This document shows positions 53,017-62,082 of a DNA stretch of 64,000 bases, one piece after another (within the stretch, counting starts at the first letter, position 1; every line of letters starts with the position of its first letter). The stretch lies in assembly GCA_041907665.1 (NCBI GenBank), contig JAYRGW010000001.1:186001-250000 (forward strand). The letters are read 5' to 3'. The notes under the pieces are model-generated. The model was given only the letters and a program-made list of their open reading frames with translations. It was not told the origin of the DNA and searched no databases. A program made the position numbers and the translations under genes. The DNA is from JAAYUD01 sp041907665. GTDB taxonomy: Bacteria; Bacteroidota; Bacteroidia; Bacteroidales; Bacteroidaceae.

Positions 53017-53817
53017 TTATAGACGGTCAATGACTTCCATCTCTTTGAATCTGAAGTAAGATGTAGTCCAATTGAATACTATTAGAACGAGCATGATACC
53101 TCTTGTTATTGTTTCGCCCAGATCGATCTCTGTTCCATTAATGAATTCTCTGCAAAAAATATAATCGCCTAGAAAGAAAATAAGAAGACCGAAGAAACCA
53201 ACAATTGTTGTTCTCAAAAGAGAATGACGTGGAAAGAAACTACCACCCAATATATAGAATGATTGAATTGTAAGGTATGCTAAGACCATAAAGGATGGAT
53301 GCCCGTTGGTCATAAGACCTATCTGATGTATGATGAAATCCAAACTTAGTGTGGATATTGTTAGCCCACTACCTGCATACGCTATTTTAAAAATCCAAAC
53401 TCTTATTAAATCTGCTACAAAGAAAGAAATGATATAAACAGCAATAAATATAATAACATGGATAATCAAGCGTGCAAACCAATTCTCAAATGGAGTTACT
53501 GGCGTTGTGAGGACGTTTATCTTTCCAACTTTAGTTTTTAAATCTTCCATCATTATTGAGGCAGAGTATATACCAAAAGCAAATATCAGTATGAGAAAAG
53601 CAATAAAATTGTATTCTTTGCAAATATCTGTGATGTGTGAAAAGCCTCCTCTATCAATTGCATTGGAGTAATTAATGTAACTTATCCAGCACAAGAGAGT
53701 GAATATTGAAGCAAACATAACGATGGTCCGCATGATAGTCGCTTTTTTATTTTCGATGACCAGCTTACATCCTATCTGTGAGAATCTTGAAAATGAAAAG
53801 AAATTATTTGTCGTCAT
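53017..53817 (-). CDS. ABC transporter permease
   Basis: 266 residues from the ATG at 53817 (MTTNNFFSFSRFSQIGCKLV); an upstream ATG at 53865 lies deep in the ATPase gene. About six hydrophobic segments are visible, including TIVMFASIFTLLCWISYINY, FIAFLILIFAFGIYSASIMM and FGLLIFFLGDYIF. It forms the membrane channel for the ATPase encoded just before it (14-base overlap). Substrate unknown; with a YtrA-type regulator an export role, for example in envelope stress or peptide resistance, is plausible. Confidence 0.8.
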   Translation of the reverse strand: MTTNNFFSFSRFSQIGCKLVIENKKATIMRTIVMFASIFTLLCWISYINYSNAIDRGGFSHITDICKEYNFIAFLILIFAFGIYSASIMMEDLKTKVGKINVLTTPVTPFENWFARLIIHVIIFIAVYIISFFVADLIRVWIFKIAYAGSGLTISTLSLDFIIHQIGLMTNGHPSFMVLAYLTIQSFYILGGSFFPRHSLLRTTIVGFFGLLIFFLGDYIFCREFINGTEIDLGETITRGIMLVLIVFNWTTSYFRFKEMEVIDRL

Positions 53818-54694
53818 TGTCGTTTCTCCTTTCTGCTTTAGATGTTGTTTCTTGTTGTTTTGCAAAACATGATTTAATTTTCTCTGGTTGAGCGAGGGCG
53901 GCGTTGAAAAGCATCTCTAAATTCAACTCGGTTTCTTCGTGGTATGTATTTGGTGTTACTACGTAATGCCCTTTTAACGAAGAAGTAGAATAAATGGTAT
54001 CTTCGGGAAGTTCTTTTTCATTGCTTTCTGTAAAAATGATTCGATCGGTTATGTTGCTTACCGATTCATTTAATAAGATTTCGCTGTTTTCCATGATGAT
54101 AACATGATCAAGCACTTTATCCACGTCTCTTACCTGATGAGTGGATATTACGATTGTGTGTTTGTCGTCCATTCCAGCAGTAATAAATTTGCGAAATTGG
54201 CTTTTACCGGGAATATCTAAACCATTGGTGGGTTCATCCATAAGTAAAAGAGATGTGTGTGTTGCCAATGCAAAACTCATAAAAACTTTCTTCTTCTGTC
54301 CCATTGATAGTTCGCCAAGGTTTAAATCAATGTCCATTTCAAAGAAATGTAGGTAGGTTACCATATCCTCTTTACTGAAGTGAGGATAGAAAACGCTATT
54401 CAACTCAATAAAACTGATCAGTGATACCTTCGGGAGCTCAAATTCCTCAGGAACTAGAAATATCTCACGCTGTGTTACTGGAAGTCTGCGGCGAACATCT
54501 GCGCCAAGATATTCTACATATCCGCTTTTGGGAGTGAGAAGCCCCGTCATTAGATATAAAAGCGTTGATTTTCCTGCTCCATTTTTTCCTAACAGCCCGT
54601 AGATGTTCCCTTTCTCCAATTTCATAGAAAAATTGTCGATAATAGGTTTTTTCTTTCGACCGTAGCTAAACTTAATGTTCTTTACTTCAATCAT
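53804..54694 (-). CDS. ABC transporter ATP-binding protein
   Basis: 296 residues. Walker A GLLGKNGAGKSTLLYLMTGL near 33-52, signature LSMGQKKKVFMSFAL, Walker B LLLMDEPTNGLD and the switch histidine in VISTHQVRD. First gene of the operon ATPase - permease - GntR - membrane protein. The C-terminal 80 residues are longer than the minimum and may contact the permease. Confidence 0.9.
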   Translation of the reverse strand: MIEVKNIKFSYGRKKKPIIDNFSMKLEKGNIYGLLGKNGAGKSTLLYLMTGLLTPKSGYVEYLGADVRRRLPVTQREIFLVPEEFELPKVSLISFIELNSVFYPHFSKEDMVTYLHFFEMDIDLNLGELSMGQKKKVFMSFALATHTSLLLMDEPTNGLDIPGKSQFRKFITAGMDDKHTIVISTHQVRDVDKVLDHVIIMENSEILLNESVSNITDRIIFTESNEKELPEDTIYSTSSLKGHYVVTPNTYHEETELNLEMLFNAALAQPEKIKSCFAKQQETTSKAERRNDNDDK

Positions 54695-55208
54695 ATATTA
54701 TAGTATTTATGTGTATTAGTATAATAGTGCACTGCAAATATAAAATGCTTCTTCTGTATATCATATTAAATAGGTGTTCTTTTAATAATTATTAAGAATT
54801 AAAGAGGCGCTCTTCTTGTTCAATAGCTACTCTTTTTTTGTAAGTGATTCGATTAAGATGCTATGTCGCTTGTGATACTGAATATTAGATATTAAATCAA
54901 GTTAGATGGTAGATGAAGAAAGTTCCTTTTGATTTGCATCAATGGTTACGTATATTAGTTCTTCTGGTAGCTTTCTTGTGTGTCTTAAAAGTGTATGTAT
55001 GAAAACAATTGTAGGCTCTTCGTGGCATTTCAAAGGATGATGAGTGTTTATTGTTGCTGTTGAAAAAGATAGAATTCATTGATACTTTTCTGAATATTGC
55101 ATCGCTTTTTCGATTTACTCCACCTTTATATGACTTACAAACTTGAAATATTGTGTGTGAGACTATTCAAAAAATGGATAAATGTTTCTCTGTCAAGAGC
55201 GTTTTTTG
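54695..55208. other. gene-free interval between ABC operon and metF
   Basis: About 510 bases. A perfect -7 box TATATTTG (minus strand, 54743-54736) probably starts the ABC operon. A 29-residue frame at 54913-55002 (MKKVPFDLHQWLRILVLLVA...) is hydrophobic and could be a small membrane peptide, but it may be chance. Nothing else was recognised. Confidence 0.5.
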
Positions 55209-55216
55209 TATTTTTG
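55209..55216 (+). promoter_or_regulatory. -7 element of metF
   Basis: TATTTTTG matches TAnnTTTG and ends 7 bases before the chosen ATG at 55224. It rules against the earlier ATG at 55182, which lies upstream of the promoter. No clear TTTG box precedes it. Confidence 0.55.
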
Positions 55217-55223
55217 CAGCATT

Positions 55224-56168
55224 ATGAGAGTAATTGATTCAATAAGGAATAGTAACGGTCCTGTATTCTCGTTCGAATTGCTTCCTCCTCCTAAGGGGAA
55301 AGGTATTGATTCGCTTTACAAGAGTATTGATTTGTTGCGGGAGTTTGATCCTAAATATATTAATATAACGACCCACCACAGTGAATATATTTTTAAAGAG
55401 ATGGGCAACGGAACTTTCGAACGCAAAACGTTACGTCGCCGTCCCGGAACTGTAGCGGTGGCTGCAGCGATTCAAAATAAATATGGCATTTCTGTTGTTC
55501 CGCATATTCTTTGTAATGGCTTCACCCCTGAAGAGACTGAATATGTACTTATCGATTTGCAGTTTCTCGGTATCACAAACTTGTTGTTGTTGAGAGGCGA
55601 TAAGGATAAAAGCGGAGTACCTACAGTAGGCGGTTATGCTCATGCTACCGATTTAGAGAGACAGATTAACGACTTTAATAATGGAGTCTTTGTGGATGGC
55701 TCGAATATGGAAATGAAGGAGACCCCTTTTGCTTATGGTGTCGCATGTTATCCGGAGAAGCACGAAGAGGCTCCCAATATAGATGAAGATGTGTATTGGC
55801 TGAAAAAGAAAGTTGAACTGGGCGCCCAGTATGCCGTGACTCAACTGTTCTATGACAATAATAAATATTTTGAATTTATAGATAAAGTAAGGAAAGCGGG
55901 TATTGATATTCCGATTATCCCAGGGTTGAAACCGATGAGGAAACTGTCTCAACTTACAGTTATACCTCAAACTTTTAAGGTTGATTTACCAGAGGCGCTT
56001 ACTCATGAGATAATGAAATGTGAAACAGATGAGCAAGTCGAAGCTGTTGGAACTGAATGGTGCATTAATCAGTGCAAAGAGTTGATTCAATTCGGTGTGC
56101 CCGGTTTGCATTTTTATGCTTTGGGAGCGGCAAAGAGTGTTCGTACTGTTGCGCAGTCTATCTTTTGA
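55224..56168 (+). CDS. metF: methylenetetrahydrofolate reductase
   Basis: Reduces 5,10-methylene-THF to 5-methyl-THF for methionine synthesis, with FAD. 314 residues starting MRVIDSIRNSNGPVFSFELL, with the conserved FSFELLPPPKGKG containing the active-site glutamate. LLLRGDKDKSG, YPEKHEEAPN and QLFYDNNKYFEF are all MetF signatures. The frame opens earlier, but the family begins here and a promoter element lies just upstream. Single gene with holB about 110 bases downstream. Confidence 0.93.
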   Translation: MRVIDSIRNSNGPVFSFELLPPPKGKGIDSLYKSIDLLREFDPKYINITTHHSEYIFKEMGNGTFERKTLRRRPGTVAVAAAIQNKYGISVVPHILCNGFTPEETEYVLIDLQFLGITNLLLLRGDKDKSGVPTVGGYAHATDLERQINDFNNGVFVDGSNMEMKETPFAYGVACYPEKHEEAPNIDEDVYWLKKKVELGAQYAVTQLFYDNNKYFEFIDKVRKAGIDIPIIPGLKPMRKLSQLTVIPQTFKVDLPEALTHEIMKCETDEQVEAVGTEWCINQCKELIQFGVPGLHFYALGAAKSVRTVAQSIF

Positions 56169-56278
56169 TGTGTTATCGGATACACTCTGTTTTAGATTAT
56201 TTATTTGTAAATTCTTGCACGGGAGATAAAATATAGCGAATATTGTATTTAAATACGGATTAACAAAGATTTGAGTAT

Positions 56279-57394
56279 ATGTTGTTTAAAGAGATAATAG
56301 GACAAGATGATATAAAGAATCGCCTTATAAGTGAAACTAAGGCGGGTCGAATATCTCATGCCCAATTATTCTGTGGCGCTCCCGGCATTGGAAAACTTCC
56401 TTTGGCTTTGGCTTATGCCCGATATCTACTTTGCAATCATCCCGGAGAAGAGGATTCGTGTGGTACTTGCCATTCTTGTGTGATGGTCAATAAGCTGGCA
56501 CATCCTGATTTGCATTTTGTTTTTCCGGTTGTAAAGAAGGCTATTAGCGACGATTATATAAAGGAATGGCGACAATGCCTGCTTAAGAACCCGTATTTTT
56601 CTTTTGACGACTGGCTCGATTACTTGGATGCCAAGAATGCCCAACCTATTATTTACGCTCGCGAAAGTGATGAGCTGATAAAACGTCTTAGTCTGAAGTC
56701 TTTTGAGGGGGGATATAAGGTCACCATCATCTGGCTTCCTGAGAAAATGAATGAAGAGGCGTCTAACAAGTTGCTCAAGTTAATTGAAGAGCCCCCATTG
56801 AAGACCATATTTCTCTTGGTATCTGATGAACCGGAGAAAATATTGCCTACTATATTGAGTCGTACACAGCAGCTGACAATTCATCGAGTTGACCATCAAT
56901 CTATCTCGGGAATGCTGCAGCAGCGTTATTCATTATCATCCGATGATGCTGAAAGAATAGCACATTTGTCGAATGGGAATGTGACAGCAGCTATCAAGCA
57001 GGCTGTCAATGATGAAAGTGGTGACTCACTGATGTTTTTTGATCTGTTTGTCAATCTTATGCGCTTGTCTTATCAGCGTAAGATAAGAGAAATGAAATTG
57101 TGGAGTGAGCAGCTTGCTGCGATGGGGCGTGAACGGCAAAAACGTTTTTTGGAATATGCACTGCGTATGATAAGGGAGAGCTTTATTTACAATCTGCATT
57201 TGCCCGATTTGAATTATATGACTCAACGTGAAGAACAGTTTGTATCGCGTTTTTCTCCCTATGTGAACGAAAGAAACGTGCGAGGCATTGCAGAGGAACT
57301 TGATAGTGCTCTTAATGATATAGGACGAAATGTAAATGGCAAAATAGTTTTCTTTGATTTCTCGTTGAAAATGATTATGTTGCTTAAAAATTAA
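56279..57394 (+). CDS. holB: DNA polymerase III delta' subunit
   Basis: Part of the clamp loader complex of chromosomal replication. 371 residues: degenerate Walker A CGAPGIGKLPLALAYA, zinc-binding CGTCHSC (about 61-67) with an earlier cysteine, and the SRTQ sensor (ILSRTQQLTI) after NKLLKLIEEPP. These are the features of DnaX/HolB AAA+ proteins. The gene is followed by ricT 16 bases later, so both are likely co-transcribed. Confidence 0.9.
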   Translation: MLFKEIIGQDDIKNRLISETKAGRISHAQLFCGAPGIGKLPLALAYARYLLCNHPGEEDSCGTCHSCVMVNKLAHPDLHFVFPVVKKAISDDYIKEWRQCLLKNPYFSFDDWLDYLDAKNAQPIIYARESDELIKRLSLKSFEGGYKVTIIWLPEKMNEEASNKLLKLIEEPPLKTIFLLVSDEPEKILPTILSRTQQLTIHRVDHQSISGMLQQRYSLSSDDAERIAHLSNGNVTAAIKQAVNDESGDSLMFFDLFVNLMRLSYQRKIREMKLWSEQLAAMGRERQKRFLEYALRMIRESFIYNLHLPDLNYMTQREEQFVSRFSPYVNERNVRGIAEELDSALNDIGRNVNGKIVFFDFSLKMIMLLKN

Positions 57395-57409
57395 AACCAG
57401 AAAGTAGTA

Positions 57410-58789
57410 ATGAAAAAATTTATATTACATAGCGGTAGCGGAGGGTTCTGTTGCCGAAGCTGCGCCAGACAAGATAAGCAGTTAAATACGTACGATTGGC
57501 TGGCCGATGTGCCTGGAAACGTTGAGGAGTGCGATCTGATCGAGGTTCAATTTAAGAACACCCGTAAGGAATATTATCGCAATAGCAATAAGATACCTTT
57601 GGTCAAGGGCGATGTTATTGCTGTCGAAGCAACGCCAGGTCATGATATCGGTACTGTAACGTTAACCGGAAGATTGGTGCCGCTTCAGATGCGTAAATGC
57701 AATTATAAAACTCCTGTTAGTGAATTGAAGCGTATCTATCGAAAAGTAAAACCGGTAGATATGGATAAATACAATGAGGCGAAAGCGAAGGAACATGATA
57801 CGATGATTCGTTCTCGGCAGATAGCTCTTAGTTTGGGCTTGAAAATGAAAATAGGTGATGTAGAATATCAAGGCGATGGCAATAAAGCTATATTCTATTA
57901 TATTGCCGATGAACGTGTTGATTTTCGTCAACTTATAAAAGTGTTGGCCGAAGTCTTTAGAGTGCGTATTGAAATGAAACAGATCGGTGCCCGTCAGGAA
58001 GCCGGTCGTATAGGTGGCATCGGTCCGTGCGGTAGAGAGCTTTGTTGTGCCAGTTGGATGACGAGCTTTATTTCGGTGTCTACCAATGCGGCTCGGATTC
58101 AGGATATCTCCCTCAATCCGCAGAAACTTGCCGGTCAGTGCGCTAAGTTGAAGTGCTGTCTCAATTATGAGGTGGATTGCTATGTTGAAGCTCAGCGGCG
58201 TCTGCCTTCTAGAGAAATAGAGTTGCAGACGAAAGATAATACCTACTATTTCTTCAAAGCTGATATTCTGACTAATACGATAACTTACTCTACCGATAAA
58301 GTTATTCCTGCCAATCTGGTAACAATTGCCGGTCGCAGGGCGTTCGAAATATACGAATTGAATAAGCGCGGTGTGAAACCCGAAAGCCTCTTGGAACCCG
58401 AACATCTTGAGCAGACTCAACGTTCGGCCGACTTACTTGAGCAGGAAAGTTTGACTCGCTTTGATAATCGTCGCAATGATAATAGTAAGAGGAGGAAGAA
58501 TGGGCGGCAGCGTGGTAATAATGGTATGAACCGTCCAAACAACGGAACTGAAAATCGTCAGACAGACAGTCGCCCCCAACAGGACAATCGGCCTCCGCGT
58601 GAGAACCGTCCTCAAGAGAACCGCCCTCAAGAAGGACGTCAACAGAATCGTCGTAATAACAATTATCCTCGCCGTAGTAACAATGCGGAGAATAACCAGC
58701 GGCAAAGACCTCCTCGACAGCAGCAGGGAGGGCAGCAACCGTCGCAAAAACAGAGTCAACAGTCGAATGAGAAAAGTTCTGATAAGTAG
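57410..58789 (+). CDS. ricT: PSP1/RicT family protein
   Basis: 459 residues. The PSP1 C-terminal domain carries the cysteine clusters GGIGPCGRELCCASW and KLAGQCAKLKCCLNYE, and an extra pair lies at the N-terminus (FCCRSCARQD); these bind iron-sulfur clusters in RicT, a regulator of RNA decay and RNA processing known from Bacillus. The C-terminal 110 residues are a disordered, asparagine/arginine/glutamine-rich tail typical of the Bacteroidales forms (RPQENRPQEGRQQNRRNNNY). Its stop overlaps gldH by 23 bases. Confidence 0.85.
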   Translation: MKKFILHSGSGGFCCRSCARQDKQLNTYDWLADVPGNVEECDLIEVQFKNTRKEYYRNSNKIPLVKGDVIAVEATPGHDIGTVTLTGRLVPLQMRKCNYKTPVSELKRIYRKVKPVDMDKYNEAKAKEHDTMIRSRQIALSLGLKMKIGDVEYQGDGNKAIFYYIADERVDFRQLIKVLAEVFRVRIEMKQIGARQEAGRIGGIGPCGRELCCASWMTSFISVSTNAARIQDISLNPQKLAGQCAKLKCCLNYEVDCYVEAQRRLPSREIELQTKDNTYYFFKADILTNTITYSTDKVIPANLVTIAGRRAFEIYELNKRGVKPESLLEPEHLEQTQRSADLLEQESLTRFDNRRNDNSKRRKNGRQRGNNGMNRPNNGTENRQTDSRPQQDNRPPRENRPQENRPQEGRQQNRRNNNYPRRSNNAENNQRQRPPRQQQGGQQPSQKQSQQSNEKSSDK

Positions 58790-59255
58790 TCCTATTGCAT
58801 TGATATGTTTGGTTCTGTTGAGTGCTACAATCTCTTGCAGCAATGAACACAAAACCATTTATCATGAGTATCAGTCGGTCGCCGGCAAGGGATGGCAGAA
58901 GAAAGATACTCTTAAGTTTCAACTGCTTCCTTCGGACAGTGCAAGGGTGGTGGCTCTTACTGCCGAAGTGCGCAATACATTGCAATATCCTTATGCCGAC
59001 TTTTATTTGGTTGTCAAACAAAATATTGCTGATTCGATACATTGGCAGACAGATACTGTCCGTTTTGTGCTGGCCGATAATTTTGGCCGTTGGAAGGGTA
59101 CAGGAGGCGGAAACTACTATCAGTCGTCGGTCTATGTCAGGACACTCAAACTGCCTCCTCATCCCAAGCATGTTGTTATTAGAGTGTCGCAAGGGATGAA
59201 GGATGTTTTGCTGAAAGGCATTACCGATGTAGGTTTTCGTTTAGAGTATCGTTGA
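58767..59255 (+). CDS. gldH: GldH-like lipoprotein
   Basis: 162 residues from the ATG at 58767, which gives a lipoprotein signal (MRKVLISSPIALICLVLLSA, TISC). The mature protein has the GldH pattern: YHEYQSVAGKGWQKKDTLKF, DFYLVVKQN, and NFGRWKGTGGGN. GldH is needed for gliding in Flavobacterium; in non-gliding Bacteroidales it is kept as a conserved lipoprotein with unclear role. The open frame begins earlier (58599) but that part overlaps ricT. Confidence 0.88.
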   Translation: MRKVLISSPIALICLVLLSATISCSNEHKTIYHEYQSVAGKGWQKKDTLKFQLLPSDSARVVALTAEVRNTLQYPYADFYLVVKQNIADSIHWQTDTVRFVLADNFGRWKGTGGGNYYQSSVYVRTLKLPPHPKHVVIRVSQGMKDVLLKGITDVGFRLEYR

Positions 59256-59388
59256 TAAAGATCCATTGGCAACTACATCTGTTGAGAAAAGGTCTATTTG
59301 TCACAGTCGTAATAGCATTGCGTGGGCATCGTATAGTTGGGTAGCTTTTATTTTTGTATCCTTTACATCATATAATAATAAAGAATAG

Positions 59389-59940
59389 ATGGACGATCAG
59401 ACTTTTCAGAAAGTGAATTTTAAAGAGAATGCTTTAGAGGCAGAGTACGATACATGTCTTTTTGACTCTTGTGACTTTTCGGAAATGTCTCTTCACGATA
59501 TTCGTTTCAACGATTGCGAGTTTAGAAGATGCAACTTCTCTCTTTGCAAGTTGACGTGCAACCTCAACGTTGCCAAATTTATAGAATGTAAATTTACCGG
59601 TGCCGATTTTACAAACATCGGTAGTTTGTCCGGCTCGCTGTCGTTCGAGAAGTCTTTAATGGACTATGTCTCCTTCGTGCAGTTGAAGATGAAGAAGAGC
59701 TCTTTTGTAGACTGTAATCTGCGCGAAGCTTATTTTGATGAGGCCGATTTGACCGCCTCTGTTTTCAGGGAATGCGACTTGCTGCGTACTTCGTTTAACA
59801 AAACCAATCTGGAAAAGGTGGATTTCTCTACGTCTTTCAATTTCACGATCAATCCCAATGGGAATAAGCTATACAAGACAATATTCTCAGAGGATGGGCT
59901 TCGGGGGTTGGTAGCTCATCTTAATATCATAATAAAATAA
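59389..59940 (+). CDS. pentapeptide repeat protein
   Basis: 183 residues made of repeats of the type [A/C][D/N][F/L]xx: CDFSEMSLHDIRFNDCEFRR, CNFSLCKL, GADFTNI, CNLREAYFDEADLTASVF and so on. They form a right-handed quadrilateral beta helix. Some such proteins (Qnr, MfpA) mimic DNA and protect gyrase from quinolones; this one is shorter than Qnr and its target is not known. Confidence 0.85.
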   Translation: MDDQTFQKVNFKENALEAEYDTCLFDSCDFSEMSLHDIRFNDCEFRRCNFSLCKLTCNLNVAKFIECKFTGADFTNIGSLSGSLSFEKSLMDYVSFVQLKMKKSSFVDCNLREAYFDEADLTASVFRECDLLRTSFNKTNLEKVDFSTSFNFTINPNGNKLYKTIFSEDGLRGLVAHLNIIIK

Positions 59941-59953
59941 ATCGATTATCGGT

Positions 59954-59998
59954 AAAAAGAGATACAGTCCGCATATTGATAGAACTGTATCTCTTTTT
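59954..59998. terminator. bidirectional terminator
   Basis: AAAAAGAGATACAGT and ACTGTATCTCTTTTT form a 15-bp perfect stem between the converging pentapeptide and ferritin genes, with A and T tracts on both sides so it works in both directions. Confidence 0.88.
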
Positions 59999-60008
59999 AT
60001 AGTAGACA

Positions 60009-60533
60009 TTATTGTCCTGCATTAGCCAGAGGGGCTGCAACAGTATAAGTACGGGCTCCAAGTTCCTTGTCTATCATATAGAGACCGTAGCCGTTGTCTT
60101 TTATCATTTTGAGGTTATCAATGATTGTCTGGGCATTGTCTTCTTCCTCAACTTGTTCGTCTATAAACCATTTAAGCATGCTTTGTGTAGCGAAATCGTT
60201 CTCTTGAGTGGTTAAGGCAAATAGATTGTTGATAAGTTGAGTAATCTTTTGTTCGTGCTCCAATGTACTTTCGAAAACATCCAAAATAGATTTCCAATCA
60301 TTAGGTACGCCATCGATAGGTTTCAAATGAACCTTTCCGTTGCGGGAGATAATGTAGTTAAAGAAAATCATAGCATGATCCTGCTCTTCTTTAAATTGAA
60401 CTTCAAACCATTTTCCAATACCCGACTGGCCATTGAAATGGCAATAAGATGCCATTGACATATAAAGATATGCCGACCACATCTCTGCATTAATTTGGGC
60501 ATTTAGCGCCTCTTCAATTTTTTTACTTAGCAT
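60009..60533 (-). CDS. ftnA: bacterial non-haem ferritin
   Basis: 174 residues forming a 24-mer iron store. The ferroxidase residues are at the same places as in E. coli FtnA: E17, E50, H53, and later E94, Q127 and E130 region (TQSMLKWFIDEQVEEEDNAQ). It stores iron as ferric mineral and protects from oxidative damage. Stands alone, with its promoter in the 107 bases upstream. Confidence 0.93.
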   Translation of the reverse strand: MLSKKIEEALNAQINAEMWSAYLYMSMASYCHFNGQSGIGKWFEVQFKEEQDHAMIFFNYIISRNGKVHLKPIDGVPNDWKSILDVFESTLEHEQKITQLINNLFALTTQENDFATQSMLKWFIDEQVEEEDNAQTIIDNLKMIKDNGYGLYMIDKELGARTYTVAAPLANAGQ

Positions 60534-60640
60534 TGTCTTAATAATTATTAGGGTTATACACTAGTTGTTCTTATACATTAAGATGGATAAGCTCCATGAC
60601 CGAATTTTGCAAATTCTCAAGCCATTGATCTATCCTCTTC

Positions 60641-61585
60641 TCAGAGCGTCGGCATTGCTTTGATATTGTTTAATGCCTTATTATAATCGCATACTAATTC
60701 TTCCATAACGTCCTGCGCCGTCTTAATTTTGTCGATAGAAGAAACGATTTGTCCGATTTCCAACTCTCCCTCATCCAAATCGCCTTCGAAAAGGCCCTTT
60801 TTGGCACGTCCTTTGCCCAACAGTGCCTTCATGTCTTCGATAGATGCGCCACGAGCTTCGGCCTCTTGTACTTGCTTGAAGAAGTTGTTTTTGATGAGTC
60901 GGGTAGGAGCTAGCTGTTTGAGCGATAAAAATGTCTCACCTTCCTTCAGTTGCATGCAAAGATTCTTAAACTCTTGGTGGGCCGAACTTTCTTCGGTCAG
61001 TGCGAATATGGTGCCTGCTTGGACGCCCTCGGCACCCAAAGCCATCGCCGCTAGTATCGCTTTTCCCGAACCTATGCCGCCTGCCGCTATTAATGGCAAA
61101 CTTGTAGCTTCTCTTACCATGGGTATAAGGCACATTGTTGTCGTCTCTTCTCTTCCATTGTGTCCTCCTGCTTCAAAGCCTTCGGCAACAACGGCATCTA
61201 CACCGGCTTCCTCGCACTTGCCCGCAAACTTGCTGCTCGATACTACGTGGGCAACCTTTATTCCATTCTCTTGCAGATGTTTTGTCCACGTTTTGGGGTT
61301 ACCGGCAGAGGTAAATACGATCTTTACGTTTTCTTCTATCACTATTTTGATGATGGTATCTATCTCCGGATACATCAGTGGTATGTTTACTCCAAAAGGT
61401 TTATCGGTGGCCGATTTACATTTTCGGATATGCTCTCTAAGTGTTTCGGGGTGCATTGAGCCCGAACCGATTAGTCCTAACCCGCCTGCGTTGCTCACAG
61501 CCGAAGCCAAACGCCATCCGCTACACCATACCATACCGCCCGAGATAATGGGGTACTGAATATCAAAAAGTTCGCATATCCTATT
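60641..61585 (-). CDS. nitronate monooxygenase / FabK-like FMN oxidoreductase
   Basis: 314 residues from the ATG at 61585 (MNRICELFDIQYPIISGGMV); ten residues more are possible from 61615. TIM-barrel flavoprotein features: FGVNIPLM, VAEGFEAGGHNGREETTTMC and the FMN phosphate-binding AAGGIGSGKAI. The family includes nitronate monooxygenases (detoxification) and FabK-type enoyl-ACP reductases (fatty acid synthesis). GHNGREE-type sequence occurs in both, so the substrate stays open. Confidence 0.83.
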   Translation of the reverse strand, partial: NRICELFDIQYPIISGGMVWCSGWRLASAVSNAGGLGLIGSGSMHPETLREHIRKCKSATDKPFGVNIPLMYPEIDTIIKIVIEENVKIVFTSAGNPKTWTKHLQENGIKVAHVVSSSKFAGKCEEAGVDAVVAEGFEAGGHNGREETTTMCLIPMVREATSLPLIAAGGIGSGKAILAAMALGAEGVQAGTIFALTEESSAHQEFKNLCMQLKEGETFLSLKQLAPTRLIKNNFFKQVQEAEARGASIEDMKALLGKGRAKKGLFEGDLDEGELEIGQIVSSIDKIKTAQDVMEELVCDYNKALNNIKAMPTL

Positions 61586-61817
61586 CATAGTCCAAAAAAA
61601 ATTAGAATTAATCAATTATCCTCAACAAAGATAGTATTTTGGACGAGATAAAAGAAACTAAATACGTTTATTTTTGCGGGGCGCTTATAAATGTATGCTT
61701 GTGTTTATAGCTAGAAGCCCTCTACAGAGAGGTCTTATGAATGGACTGTATCTACCTTTTCTTCCTTGTCATTCAATCTTCTCGTCCGTAAGATTCATCG
61801 TTTACATACTTATTGTT

Positions 61818-61937
61818 CATACGTTTGGTCACGACCATACATGTGTTTGCTCGTGACCAAACGTATGTATGCTCACGACCGAACGTGTGTATGGTCATGA
61901 CCAAACGTATGTTTGCTGCGCAGCAAACGAATGATCG
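61818..61937. repeat. tandem 22-bp repeats with inverted arms
   Basis: In the 500-base gene-free interval before rodA, units of exactly 22 bases begin at 61836, 61858, 61880 and 61902, flanked by partial units at 61818 and 61924. They share CxxACGTxTG...GCTC-type sequence ending in ACGAC or close variants. Neighbouring units also form a 13-bp inverted repeat: CGTTTGGTCACGA (61822-61834) and TCGTGACCAAACG (61851-61863). ACGTATG-type words recur to 62010. Apart from these repeats I see nothing in 61616-62082. Confidence 0.75.
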
Positions 61938-62082
61938 TTGCTGATGTTTGTAATGAATCGTCCTTGTCTTGTCGACGAATTATCTTTATTGCACTGACAA
62001 AACGTATGTTCTACGTTTGTGAATGTAACAAAACGTTATGGTGCTATCAAGCGAAGTGGAACGGTGATAATTCTTTCTTGCC

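Noticed and set aside
58302..59192. Long open frame antisense to ricT and gldH
   Set aside because: Both sense genes have clear family motifs; the antisense translation is cysteine/histidine-rich and resembles nothing.
60729..61559. 276-codon frame antisense to the FMN oxidoreductase gene
   Set aside because: Serine/proline-rich mirror of a well supported gene.
61818..61937. Possible CRISPR array
   Set aside because: The repeats are directly joined with no spacers and there are no cas genes nearby.
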